Origin: Naasia sp.
GTDB taxonomy: Bacteria; Actinomycetota; Actinomycetes; Actinomycetales; Microbacteriaceae
Direction: 5' to 3'
Length of the DNA stretch: 48,915 nucleotides
Assembly: GCF_025465545.1 (NCBI RefSeq)
Contig: NZ_JAODMK010000038.1
Location: forward strand, 1 to 48,915
Shown here: piece after piece, positions 18,501-26,552 of the stretch
Position numbering within the stretch: the first letter of the stretch is position 1
Layout of the letters: each line of letters opens with the position of its first letter
Position numbers and translations under genes: made by a program
Notes under the pieces: model-generated
Seen by the model: only the letters and a program-made list of their open reading frames with translations
What the model was told of the DNA's origin: nothing
Databases searched by the model: none

Positions 18501-18563
18501 CTGACTTGCCCAGTTCTGCCGCAATTTGGCATCGAGTTGCGGCCGAAGTGGGCAGGTCACCGT
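18501..18563. repeat. REP-like palindrome, copy 1
   Basis: A 63-base element made of two 23-base near-complementary arms (18502-18524 and 18537-18559) around a 12-base loop. It matches the copy at 22655-22717 at 55 of 63 positions with no gap; most differences are in the loop. It lies between the tRNA terminator and the 3' end of the ferredoxin reductase gene. Confidence 0.8.
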
Positions 18564-18591
18564 TGTTCGGACGCGTGCCTGCTGCAGCGGC

Positions 18592-19824
18592 TCAGGCGGA
18601 CTCTCCGATGGGGACCTGCCCATAGCGGGAAACCTCGTCGCGGTACTTCATGACCTCGGAGCGCATGCCGATGCCGCAGACGCCGACCATGTGGTCCCCG
18701 ACGTAGTAGCCGTAGACGCAATCCTCCTCGGGCCGTCCTGCGAGCAGCTCCGCCCGGTCGGCCACTGCAGGGAGCCCGAAGGCGAGGAGGTGGATGTCGT
18801 ACTGATCGCTCCAGAAGGACGGCACCGGGGCGAACCGTTCTGCGACCACGGCAGGGAGGCCCGGATCGTCCGCCAGCTGCATCGCGAGGACCCGGCTCGC
18901 TCGCTTGGCTGTCTCGGTGGGGATGTTCCAGTGTTCGATCGATGCCGGCGTATCCCCGTAGATGGCGTTGGGAAAGCGGGCCACATCCCCGACGGCGAAC
19001 ACGTCGGCCCAGGGGCTTCCGTCGGCTCTCAGCACGCGCATGGCCGAGTCCGTGCGCAGGCCCAGCTCCGCGTCCACATCGTTCCCGCGGAGCCATTCCG
19101 TGTTGTGCACGGAGCCGATCGCCTCGACGAGGACCTCGCACGGGAGCTCGGACCCGTCCGCCAACCGGACGCCCTCCACCGAGTGCTCGCCGAGGACGTC
19201 GGCCACGTGCGTCCCCATCCGGAAGGAGACGCCGCGCGTCTCGTGACGCCGCATCACCCCTTCCGCGAGAGCCGCCCCGAGCGGGCCCAGCATCGGAAGC
19301 TGCGCGGACCCCACGACGGTCACCTGGCAGCCGATCTGGCGCGCGCTCGCGGCCACTTCGCAGCCGATGAAGCCGGAGCCCGCGATCACCACGCGAGCAC
19401 CCGGCACCAATGCGTCGCTCAGTGCTCCGGCGTCGTCGAGGGTGCGCAAGGCGAACGCACCGCTCAGACCCACAGTGCGCGGCGACAGCCGCTTGGGTCG
19501 GAGTCCGGTCGCCACCACGAGGGCCCGGTAGGCGACGTCCTCCCCGTCGGCGGTGCGGACGCGTCGCCCTTCGAGGTCCGCCGATTCGATCCGGATGCCG
19601 AGCCGCCAGAGGACATCGGCGGTCGCCGCGCGCTGGGGGAACGCGACCGCCGCGTGCGACACCGGCCCCGCGAGCGCGTCCTTCGACAGAGGAGGCCGGT
19701 TGTAGGGAGCATGCGGCTCGTCCCCGAAGACGGTGATGGGGCCGGCGTAGCCCGATCGTCGAAGTGCTTCAGCGGAGCGCAGTCCTCCGAGCGACGCCCC
19801 GACGATGACTACGGGCAGGCTCAC
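18592..19824 (-). CDS. NAD(P)H-dependent ferredoxin reductase, FAD-binding
   Basis: 410 residues of the pyridine nucleotide-disulfide oxidoreductase fold, like reductases of P450 and dioxygenase systems. It has the FAD motif VVIVGASLGGLRSAEALRRSG, NRPPLSK, the NAD(P)H motif VVIAGSGFIGCEVAASA, the second FAD motif in VFAVGDVARFPN, and the C-terminal reductase domain (FWSDQYDIHLLAFG). It presumably moves electrons from NAD(P)H to the ferredoxin encoded 8 bp upstream. The start is GTG at 19824. No cytochrome P450 or oxygenase is in the window, so the final acceptor is unknown. Confidence 0.92.
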   Translation of the reverse strand: MSLPVVIVGASLGGLRSAEALRRSGYAGPITVFGDEPHAPYNRPPLSKDALAGPVSHAAVAFPQRAATADVLWRLGIRIESADLEGRRVRTADGEDVAYRALVVATGLRPKRLSPRTVGLSGAFALRTLDDAGALSDALVPGARVVIAGSGFIGCEVAASARQIGCQVTVVGSAQLPMLGPLGAALAEGVMRRHETRGVSFRMGTHVADVLGEHSVEGVRLADGSELPCEVLVEAIGSVHNTEWLRGNDVDAELGLRTDSAMRVLRADGSPWADVFAVGDVARFPNAIYGDTPASIEHWNIPTETAKRASRVLAMQLADDPGLPAVVAERFAPVPSFWSDQYDIHLLAFGLPAVADRAELLAGRPEEDCVYGYYVGDHMVGVCGIGMRSEVMKYRDEVSRYGQVPIGESA

Positions 19825-19832
19825 TCGGCCGC

Positions 19833-20030
19833 CTAGCTCCGCAGGACCAGCGCGATGGCCTGCATCGGGCACACGTCTACCGCCGCCTCGACGTTGTCGA
19901 GCTCCGAGTCGTCCGCCTCCGGGGTGTACTCCATCTCGTCATTGGCATTCAGAGAGAACACGTTCGGCGCCTCGATGACGCACGACCCGAAGTTCTGACA
20001 CTGCGTCCTGTCAACTTGGATCTTCACCAT
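19833..20030 (-). CDS. Ferredoxin, 3Fe-4S type
   Basis: 65 residues. Cys11 and Cys17 in CQNFGSC plus Cys54 in VCPMQA give the Cx5C...CP pattern of ferredoxins in which the second cluster Cys is replaced (Gly in this one), typical of P450-linked 3Fe-4S ferredoxins. It is cotranscribed with the reductase downstream. The start is the ATG at 20030 (MVKIQVDRTQ). Confidence 0.92.
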   Translation of the reverse strand: MVKIQVDRTQCQNFGSCVIEAPNVFSLNANDEMEYTPEADDSELDNVEAAVDVCPMQAIALVLRS

Positions 20031-20152
20031 GGCTGAACCTCCGTCGAATAGACCGCCGCAACGATCGTGCCAGATTGTCCGACCCGGGTCGCACTCCTTG
20101 CGCCTGCTGCCCCAAAACGGCTGGGCCCGCGACCCTGAACCCGGGATGAGCA

Positions 20153-20186
20153 GTTCAGCCTGGGTTCAGCGCCGCCGCAGTACCGT
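20153..20186 (+). promoter_or_regulatory. Direct-repeat operator and -10 upstream of the PepSY gene
   Basis: GTTCAGC occurs at 20153-20159 and again at 20164-20170, separated by 4 bases, an 11-base period as for OmpR/PhoP-type regulators. A -10-like TACCGT at 20181-20186 places the second repeat at the -35 region, the usual site for an activator. An inverted CTGAAC lies at about 20134. The obvious candidate binder is the response regulator at 20592. Confidence 0.55.
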
Positions 20187-20216
20187 CGCGACACCTCGAC
20201 AAGAGAAAGGAACACA

Positions 20217-20528
20217 ATGCAGAAGAAGAGATTGACACTCGGGCTCGCGGGTTGCATTCTGGCCGGCGGTCTCGCGGTCGCGGGCAGCGGAATCGCCAAC
20301 GCTGCGGGGGCGGGCGACGCCGGCCCCGCGGAGCACGACACGGCCATCAGCGGTTCGGCGCTCGAGACGGCCAGCAAGGCGGCGCTCGCGGCCACCGGCC
20401 AAGGCCGGGTCACGGACAGCGAGGTCGGCGACGAGGAGAGCTACTACGAGGTAGAGGTGACTCTCGACGACGGCAGCGAGGTCGACGTTCAGTTGGACCA
20501 GGGGTTCCAGCTCGTCGAAATCAACTGA
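20217..20528 (+). CDS. Small secreted PepSY-like protein
   Basis: 103 residues: a signal peptide (LTLGLAGCILAGGLAVAGSGIANA; the Cys could make it a lipoprotein, though no clean lipobox is present), then one PepSY-like unit (ALETASKAALAATGQGRVTDSEVGDEESYYEVEVTLDDGSEVDVQLDQGFQLVEI). The ATG follows AAAGGAACACA. The two-component pair directly downstream suggests it is a target or input of that system. Confidence 0.82.
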   Translation: MQKKRLTLGLAGCILAGGLAVAGSGIANAAGAGDAGPAEHDTAISGSALETASKAALAATGQGRVTDSEVGDEESYYEVEVTLDDGSEVDVQLDQGFQLVEIN

Positions 20529-20591
20529 CGCGGCGCCCGGGACCCTTGCCGCCTCGGCGGCCAGGGTCCTCCGCGTTTCCGGAGCAATACT

Positions 20592-21281
20592 GTGGCGCTG
20601 GAGGATGCGGTGAAGGTGCTCGTGATCGATGACGACGTGAAGCTCGTGGCGCTGGTGAAGCGGGGCCTCGAGGCGGAGGGGTTCACGGTCGATGTCGCCT
20701 ATGACGGTGCCGACGGCCTCTGGCGGGCGTCGGAGTCGAGTCACGACGTGATCGTGCTCGACATCATGATTCCCGGCCGCAACGGATTCCTCGTCTGTTC
20801 GGAGCTGCGGGCCAACGGATCCTCGACACCCATCTTGATGCTCACCGCCAAGGACGGCGACCTCGATGAGGCCGAGGCGCTGGACACCGGCGCGGACGAC
20901 TACCTCGTGAAGCCGTTCTCCTTCGCGGTTCTGGTGGCACGCCTGCGCGCTCTCGTGCGGCGGAGTGGAACGAGCACACGAGTCAGCCTCGCGATCGCCG
21001 ACTTGCGTCTGGACGTGGCGACCCGCCGGACTTGGGTGGGCGTGCGTGAGGTCGGGCTGACGGCGCGCGAATTCGCGGTCCTCAGCTACCTCGTGCAGCG
21101 AGCGGAGGAGGTCCTGTCCAAGCGGGCCATCCTCGACGGGGTATGGGACGACGATTTCGAGGGCGACCCGAACATCGTCGAGGTGTACATCGCCCGGCTG
21201 CGGCGGAAGCTGGGGGCCAGCCGCAGCAGGGCGTCGATCGAGACCATCCGCGGCGCCGGGTACCGGATGAGGGCGGACTGA
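20592..21281 (+). CDS. OmpR/PhoB-family response regulator
   Basis: 229 residues: receiver domain with acidic pocket VIDDD, phospho-acceptor Asp57 in VIVLDIMIPG, conserved Thr/Lys in LTAKDG and VKPFSF, then a winged helix with REFAVLSYLVQRAEEVLSKRAIL and VEVYIARLRRKL. The GTG at 20592 has GGAG seven bases before; a GTG at 20610 also has a good site. The kinase gene follows with 1 bp between. Confidence 0.94.
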   Translation: MALEDAVKVLVIDDDVKLVALVKRGLEAEGFTVDVAYDGADGLWRASESSHDVIVLDIMIPGRNGFLVCSELRANGSSTPILMLTAKDGDLDEAEALDTGADDYLVKPFSFAVLVARLRALVRRSGTSTRVSLAIADLRLDVATRRTWVGVREVGLTAREFAVLSYLVQRAEEVLSKRAILDGVWDDDFEGDPNIVEVYIARLRRKLGASRSRASIETIRGAGYRMRAD

Positions 21282-21282
21282 G

Positions 21283-22614
21283 GTGAGGTGGAGTGCTCGG
21301 GTCCGGATCACGGCAGTGGCCTCCGTGCTCGTCCTCATCGTGCTCGGCGTCACCGGCGCCACACTGGCGGCGACTCAGCGCGCCGTGCTCACGGACAGTG
21401 TCGACGAGGTGCTGCAGCGCAGAGCGGCGGACCTCGAGGCGAGTCTGGATGCCGGAGAGCTGGCTGACCCGATACCGGGGCAGGGCGACGAGGAGTCGTT
21501 CGCGGAGGTGGTGGCTGCGGACGGCGGGCTGATCGCCAGCACGGCGAATCGCAGCCCCGACGGCCCACCACCGCGTGCACCCTCGCCGAGTCGGGCGTTC
21601 GGCGAGATACGCAAGGGGGACCAGCACTACCGGGTGTTGACCGAAGTCCACCACGGTTTCCTGGTCCGGGCGGGCACCCCGCTCGACGACGTCGATGACA
21701 GTGCGCTCGCCCTGGTGCGCGGTCTCGGGTTCTCCATACCGGCGGCCACCGTCCTGTTGGCCCTCCTGGTGTGGCTGGTCCTCGGCCGGGTACTGCGCCC
21801 GGTCGAGTCGATTCGCAGTCAGGTCGCCGAGATCTCGGGCGGCAGCCTGGATCGTCGTGTGCCGGTACCGGGAGCCGATGACGAGATCGGCAGGCTGGCC
21901 CGGACGATGAACGAGATGCTGGACCGGCTGGAGCGCTCGGCCGAACTTCAGGAGCGCTTCGTCGCCGATGCCTCGCACGAGCTGCGGGCGCCACTCGCCC
22001 GCATCAGGACCGAAATCGATGTCAGCCTGGCGGAGGGGGTTCACCCCGACGCCCGCGCCGTCCTCCGAAGCGTCAGTGAGGACGTGGACTCACTTCAACA
22101 GCTCGTTGCGGATCTGCTTGCGCTCGCACGAAGCGACAGCCGCGTCCCCCTGACCCATCGCCTGGCGGTGGACCTCGACGACCTGGTTCTTCGGGAGGCG
22201 GAGCGGGCCCGAACTCGGAACGTCGCGAGCATCGACCTGTCCGCGGTGTCCGGTGCCCAGGTCCTGGGCGACCCGTCGCAGCTCTCCCGCGTCATCCGCA
22301 ACCTCCTCGACAACGCGATCGCCTATGGCGGAGGAAGAATAGCCGTCTCGCTCGCCGAGCAGGACGGGAGTGCCGTCCTCGCGGTCTCGGACGACGGCCC
22401 TGGTGTGCCGCCCGGATTGCAGGAGCGCATGTTCGAACGCTTCACACGTGCCGACGAGGCCCGCACGCCCTCGGCAGGGGGAGCCGGCCTCGGCCTCTCC
22501 ATCTCCCGACAGATCATCGAGGCCCATGGGGGCGTCATCTCGTTCGATCCGGGGCGGCGGCGAGGCGCACGGGTCGTCGCCCGACTCCCGGCCATTCGGG
22601 CCGGGCAGTCGTAG
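21283..22614 (+). CDS. Sensor histidine kinase of the PepSY-linked two-component system
   Basis: 443 residues. Two transmembrane helices (about 9-31 and 145-170) flank an extracytoplasmic sensor region of about 110 residues that is Pro-rich near 93-104. A HAMP domain follows (RVLRPVESIRSQVAEIS), then the H-box SHELRAPLARIR with His232, the N-box NLLDNAIAYGG, and G-boxes DDGPGVP and GGAGLGLS. The GTG start lies 1 base after the response regulator stop. Confidence 0.94.
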   Translation: MRWSARVRITAVASVLVLIVLGVTGATLAATQRAVLTDSVDEVLQRRAADLEASLDAGELADPIPGQGDEESFAEVVAADGGLIASTANRSPDGPPPRAPSPSRAFGEIRKGDQHYRVLTEVHHGFLVRAGTPLDDVDDSALALVRGLGFSIPAATVLLALLVWLVLGRVLRPVESIRSQVAEISGGSLDRRVPVPGADDEIGRLARTMNEMLDRLERSAELQERFVADASHELRAPLARIRTEIDVSLAEGVHPDARAVLRSVSEDVDSLQQLVADLLALARSDSRVPLTHRLAVDLDDLVLREAERARTRNVASIDLSAVSGAQVLGDPSQLSRVIRNLLDNAIAYGGGRIAVSLAEQDGSAVLAVSDDGPGVPPGLQERMFERFTRADEARTPSAGGAGLGLSISRQIIEAHGGVISFDPGRRRGARVVARLPAIRAGQS

Positions 22615-22615
22615 T

Positions 22616-22649
22616 GCTTCGGGCCCGGCAGACGACCCGAGCCCGAAGC
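22616..22649 (+). terminator. Hairpin after the two-component operon
   Basis: GCTTCGGGC at 22616-22624 is complementary to GCCCGAAGC at 22641-22649, giving a 9-bp perfect stem 2 bases after the kinase stop, without a T tract. It probably works with the REP-like palindrome just downstream. Confidence 0.5.
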
Positions 22650-22654
22650 GATCG

Positions 22655-22717
22655 CTGACCTGCCCAGTTCTGCCGCAACTCGACGGCGACTTGCGGCAGA
22701 AGTGGGCAGGTCACCGT
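22655..22717. repeat. REP-like palindrome, copy 2
   Basis: A 63-base element with 23-base arms (22656-22678 and 22691-22713) that pair with a single mismatch around a 12-base loop. It is the better-paired partner of 18501-18563 and again lies at the 3' end of a transcription unit. Confidence 0.8.
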
Positions 22718-22840
22718 GCAGGGGTTCGTCACCCTCGACGGTGAGGGGCTGATGGGCGAGCTGACCAGGCGGTACAACCGGGTCCCCGAGCAGGTCGGAT
22801 CACGCACCCTCACCGGGGTAGCGCCGTTCGGGTGACTGCG

Positions 22841-22897
22841 GTGGCCGGGATCGTCAACGTCGTGTCCTAGGCGGGCGGGGGCGCGGAGCCTACCGTG
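22841..22897 (+). promoter_or_regulatory. 57-bp conserved promoter element, copy A
   Basis: The left block runs from GTGGCCG to GTGTCCTAGG (22862-22871). Exactly 19 bases later comes TACCGTG (22891-22897), read as a -10. The copies at 27538-27594 (plus) and 26445-26501 (minus) have the same length and order. Weaker similarity continues downstream to AAGTGCGT at 22928-22935, at the same offset as in copy B. It lies upstream of the alpha/beta hydrolase gene. The rest of 22718-23119 holds no convincing gene; a 39-codon open frame at 22716-22835 is unassigned. Confidence 0.7.
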
Positions 22898-23119
22898 GAG
22901 TCATCGCCACAGAAGCGAATCCGAACCAAGTGCGTTCTTACCGACGCCCTCGTTCCGGTCGATGTGGCTCGTCTCCCACCCTCGCCAGCGCGCGACAGTG
23001 ACCGCCTTCCGCCGATTCGCGAGCAGCGAACGCGTCGCATCGCGGTGCCCGCCGGACTGGCACGCCTCGTGTCGCGAATTCGCGACGTCAGATCTTCCTA
23101 CCCCCGAATCGAGCAGTTC

Positions 23120-24100
23120 ATGAAGACCTCCACCCCCTCCCAAGCCCGACCGGCTCGCTGGTTCCGCGTCGCTCGCGGACTCGGCATCGGCCTCGGCGTC
23201 GTTGTCGCGGCGACCGGAGTCTCCGCGTTCGCCAACGCTTCGCTGAACGCGACCGAGAGAGACAGCATCGCGCCCTACGGCCAGAAGGTGACGATCGCGG
23301 CGGGCGACATCAACGTCTACCGGAACGGCGGCACCGGCCCCACCATGGTGCTGCTCAGCGGCTACGGCACGCCGGCACCGGCGATCGACTTCGCGCCGCT
23401 CATCCGCGAGCTCGATGCCTTCGACGTGATCGTCGTCGAGGGGTTCGGCTACGGCTACAGCGACCTCGATGTCGGCGATCGGACCGTCGAGAACATCACC
23501 AGTGAGCTGCACGAGGTGCTCGCGGATCTCCAAGTGGATGAGCCCGTGATCCTCGTCGGGCATTCCGTTGGCGGAATCTATGCGCACTACTACGCCAACG
23601 CCTACCCCGACGAGGTGTCGGCCGTCGTCGGCATCGACCCGATGGCGGCCACTGCGTCGTCGCTCGAGGTCGGCACCCCGTCCGTCCTGGAAACCGCCAC
23701 CGCGGCATCCGGCCTCTTCCGGTGGGTGACGCAGATCGCTCCCGACCTCATCCAGCCTCCGGGAACCGCCTACACCGCGGATGAGCGCCGTCGCACCGCC
23801 ACGATGACCAACTGGACCTACGGCAGCCGCTCGACCGCCGACGAGTGGAGCCGCATCGGCGCCAACTCGACGAAGGCCGCAGCGCAGCCCTTCATGGCGG
23901 ATCTGCCCGTTCTCGAGATCCTGTCCAGCGACAGCGTGAAGTACGACTCGGAGTGGCTGCCCAAGCACGAGGCCGAGCTCTCCGACGTCACGACGCATCA
24001 GCTCGAGGTGCTCGAGGGGGCCCACTACCTGCAGTGGACCCAGGCGCCGGCCCTGGGGCGGATCATCTCCGACTTCGTCGCCGCGCACGTCGGAAGCTGA
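23120..24100 (+). CDS. Membrane-anchored or secreted alpha/beta hydrolase
   Basis: 326 residues: an N-terminal hydrophobic helix (GLGIGLGVVVAATGVSAFA, about 20-38) that is either an anchor or signal, then an alpha/beta hydrolase fold with the nucleophile elbow GHSVGG (Ser149), an oxyanion region LLSGYGTP, a likely acid in EILSSDS and a C-terminal His in EGAHYLQW. The substrate is unknown. The ATG at 23120 is chosen since the anchor starts there; the frame stays open upstream to 22895, but that stretch is Arg/Pro-rich and unlike a domain. The leader from promoter copy A is over 200 bases. Confidence 0.85.
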   Translation: MKTSTPSQARPARWFRVARGLGIGLGVVVAATGVSAFANASLNATERDSIAPYGQKVTIAAGDINVYRNGGTGPTMVLLSGYGTPAPAIDFAPLIRELDAFDVIVVEGFGYGYSDLDVGDRTVENITSELHEVLADLQVDEPVILVGHSVGGIYAHYYANAYPDEVSAVVGIDPMAATASSLEVGTPSVLETATAASGLFRWVTQIAPDLIQPPGTAYTADERRRTATMTNWTYGSRSTADEWSRIGANSTKAAAQPFMADLPVLEILSSDSVKYDSEWLPKHEAELSDVTTHQLEVLEGAHYLQWTQAPALGRIISDFVAAHVGS

Positions 24101-24123
24101 CCGGGACCTCTCCTCGATTGCCC

Positions 24124-24159
24124 TGTGCGGCGTACGTCATCCGTGACGTACGCCGCACA
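24124..24159. terminator. Bidirectional terminator between convergent genes
   Basis: A perfect 16-bp stem (24124-24139 with 24144-24159) closed by a 4-base loop TCCG. It sits between the hydrolase stop at 24100 and the MFS stop at 24194, so it can serve both strands. Confidence 0.7.
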
Positions 24160-24193
24160 CTCGACTCTCCGAGGTGTCTGGTCCGGCGTCGCA

Positions 24194-25603
24194 TCACGCT
24201 GCGTGCCTGCGCCCACGGAACAGCAGATAGGCCGCGAGGCCCGCCCCGAGCAGCGCCACCGCCGCAGCAGCCACGAACGCTGCCTGGAATCCCGCGCCCA
24301 CGTCCTGGCCCTGGCCGCTCGCAATCGCGGCGATCGAGCTGAAGGCGCTGACTCCGATGGCGCCGCCGATCTGGGAGCTCGAGTTCGCCAGGCCCGCGGC
24401 GAGACCGGATCGCGCGGCAGGAACGGCGGACGCGATGACCATCGTCGTCGGCGTGAAGCTCAGGGCGACCCCGGCCGCCGCCAGCAGCAGACAGGGAAGG
24501 ACCTCCCAGCCGTAGCTGCTGCCCGTTGAGAGCCGCGCGAGCGCGAGGTGACCGATCGCCAGCAGCAGCAGGCCAACCAGCAGGGTCCGGCCGGCACCCA
24601 GTCGTCGGATCAGTCGAGGCAGCAGGAGGAGCGATACGACGAAACCGGCAACGGAGGTGGGCACCATCGCCAACCCGGAGATGCCCGGCTGGAGGAGGAG
24701 GACCTGCTGAAGGAACAAGGCCGTGAGGAAGAACGTCGACACCCGCGCCGCGCCCCCCAGCAGCCCGATGGCCACTCCGAGAGACGCCACCGGATCGCGC
24801 AGGAGGGGCAGCGGAATGATCGGATCCGCAACGATCCGCTCGATTGCGAAGAACGCCGCGGCGAGCCCGGCGGCGGCCCCGAACCAGAGGAGTGTCGGTA
24901 CTGCGTTCCAGCCGTTGTCCGCGCCGGAGAGCACCGCGGCGATGAACGCGAGCGATGAGCCGGTGATCGCCGCTGCTCCCGGCGCATCGAAGCCCACGTG
25001 CAGGCGCTCCGACGCGGGCGCCGGCAGTCGGGAGGGTGCCAGAAGGACTGCGGCAATCGCGACGGGGGCCGTCACGAAGAACACCCCCTGCCAGCCGAAT
25101 GCTGCCGTCACGAGCCCGCCGAGGGCGACGCCGAGCGCCCCGCCGGCTGCGGACGCGGCACCCCAGCCGCTCATCGCACGAGCCCGAGAGGTGCCGGGAA
25201 AGGTGTGCAGGATCAACGAGAGCGCCGCCGTGCTGAGCGCTGCCGCGCCGACGCCCTGGAGCGCTCGAGCGGCGATGAGCACTGCACCGTTCGGGGCCAG
25301 CCCGGCTGCGATCGTCGCCGCTGCGACGATGGCGGCGCCGACGAGGAACATCCGTCGTCCGCCGAAGACGTCGGCGGCGCGCCCCGCGAGGAGGAGGAGG
25401 CCGCCGAACGTCAGGAAGTAGGAGTTGACGATCCAGGCGAGTCCGGTCGGCCCCAGTCCGAGGTCGCGGCCGATGGAGGGCAGGGCGACGTTGACCACCG
25501 AAGAGTCGAGCATCACGAGGAACTGCGCCACGATCAGCAGTGCGAGCACTCCCCGTCGGTGGCGCGCTATCGGCGCGACGAGCACCGGCGTTGGTTCGAG
25601 CAT
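24194..25603 (-). CDS. MFS drug/proton antiporter, DHA2 (14-helix) type
   Basis: 469 residues, about 14 predicted helices. Motif C-like and family phrases include LLIVAQFLVMLDSSVVNVALPSIGRDL, WIVNSYFLTFGGLLLLAGRAADVFGGRRMF and LQGVGAAALSTAALSLI. This fits export of drugs or toxic metabolites. GGAG lies 7 bases before the ATG. It follows the small membrane gene by 79 bp on the same strand and may share promoter copy C. Confidence 0.92.
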   Translation of the reverse strand: MLEPTPVLVAPIARHRRGVLALLIVAQFLVMLDSSVVNVALPSIGRDLGLGPTGLAWIVNSYFLTFGGLLLLAGRAADVFGGRRMFLVGAAIVAAATIAAGLAPNGAVLIAARALQGVGAAALSTAALSLILHTFPGTSRARAMSGWGAASAAGGALGVALGGLVTAAFGWQGVFFVTAPVAIAAVLLAPSRLPAPASERLHVGFDAPGAAAITGSSLAFIAAVLSGADNGWNAVPTLLWFGAAAGLAAAFFAIERIVADPIIPLPLLRDPVASLGVAIGLLGGAARVSTFFLTALFLQQVLLLQPGISGLAMVPTSVAGFVVSLLLLPRLIRRLGAGRTLLVGLLLLAIGHLALARLSTGSSYGWEVLPCLLLAAAGVALSFTPTTMVIASAVPAARSGLAAGLANSSSQIGGAIGVSAFSSIAAIASGQGQDVGAGFQAAFVAAAAVALLGAGLAAYLLFRGRRHAA

Positions 25604-25682
25604 TTCGGTACTCCGATCGACGAGCGACAGGAACAGCGCGGCAGGCCCTCAGCCTGCGATCACTGCCGTTCACTGGTCCTGC

Positions 25683-26291
25683 TCAACTCACTATGACCCC
25701 TGTCGTGATCGCGAGCACGAGCACGGCGGCGGCCACCCAGTCGGTGGCGGCGCAGAAGGGGGGCCACCATCGCGTGTTCGCCACGAACTGGGACCGGTGC
25801 TGCCAGTAGTCCTTCACCCCGTGTGCGGCGAGTCCGGCCACGATCAGCCAGGGCGGTCCGGTGATGCCGAGGGTGGCGATGACGACGAACGCCAGGGCGA
25901 CGGCCACCTCGACGACGATCACTTTGGGGCGGCCGTCTGCCACGGCGAATCCGATGTAGATGGCGGCGATGAGGATCAGCCCGGACGCGTAGACGGTGGC
26001 TGCGGGCAGCCACCAGAAGCCGAGAGGCGAGGCAGCCTGGGCCAGGCCGGCGACCACGCCCGCGAGGACCGGCACGGACACGCCGCGCAGCCGTCCGTGC
26101 AGGCCGGCGGCAGCATTGTGAACAGTGCCGGCCGCGGTCATGGGGTGAACTGCGCGATCCGCTGCGCCCACCCTTGCAGACCGGGGCTGATCGAGATCCA
26201 GGCCGTCACCGTCGCGAAGGCGCACGACTCGGGGCCCCACCACCGCCGGCAGTCCGGCGGGCGCCGTGCTGAATACGCTCGGGTCGGTCAC
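25683..26291 (-). CDS. Small polytopic membrane protein, unknown function
   Basis: Up to 202 residues. The last 150 contain about five hydrophobic helices (for example VYASGLILIAAIYIGFAV, VAVALAFVVIATLGI, WVAAAVLVLAITTGVIV) and a polar loop HGVKDYWQHRSQFVANTRWWPPFC. The GTG at 26291 has AAGGA seven bases before, but the first 50 residues look unlike a membrane protein; an ATG at 26141 (152 residues) is the alternative. I do not recognise the family with certainty. It lies downstream of promoter copy C and upstream of the MFS gene. Confidence 0.7.
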   Translation of the reverse strand: MTDPSVFSTAPAGLPAVVGPRVVRLRDGDGLDLDQPRSARVGAADRAVHPMTAAGTVHNAAAGLHGRLRGVSVPVLAGVVAGLAQAASPLGFWWLPAATVYASGLILIAAIYIGFAVADGRPKVIVVEVAVALAFVVIATLGITGPPWLIVAGLAAHGVKDYWQHRSQFVANTRWWPPFCAATDWVAAAVLVLAITTGVIVS

Positions 26292-26444
26292 TGCTCTTTC
26301 CTTCCACGTCGAATCGCTGCGTCTCGTGTCGTCCCGACGAGGGGGTGCGGCGGTGAGGACTCCCGAGGGTCACCGAGAGGGCGGCCGGGAAGGTCCGGCG
26401 CGGGGCATGCCACGTCGTTCGGCGCAAGTCCGTGAGGATGCCTT

Positions 26445-26501
26445 CACGGTATGGCTCGCCCGGTGGCGCGCCTAGGACACGATGTTGACGATCTCGGCCA
26501 C
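26445..26501 (-). promoter_or_regulatory. 57-bp conserved promoter element, copy C
   Basis: On the minus strand it reads GTGGCCGAG, then GTGTCCTAGG (26480-26471), exactly 19 bases, then TACCGTG (26451-26445). It starts about 50 bases past the regulator stop and points at the small membrane protein and MFS genes. The leader to the GTG at 26291 is about 145 bases and holds no other gene. Confidence 0.7.
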
Positions 26502-26552
26502 GACCCCGACTGGCGGCGCCTCCGGCCGAGACCGACGCGCGGCGGGGACCGC

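Noticed and set aside
22716-22835. 39-codon frame after REP copy 2 (contains YNRVPEQVGSRTLTG)
   Set aside because: Starts inside the palindrome, has no ribosome site and no recognised family. It could be a gene remnant but the evidence is too thin to call.
22841-22870. The left block of the three-copy element can be read as a nine-codon peptide V-A-E/G-I-V-N-x-V-S ending in TAG
   Set aside because: The two variable positions fall at first and second codon positions and so change residues; no ribosome site precedes it. A DNA-binding role fits better.
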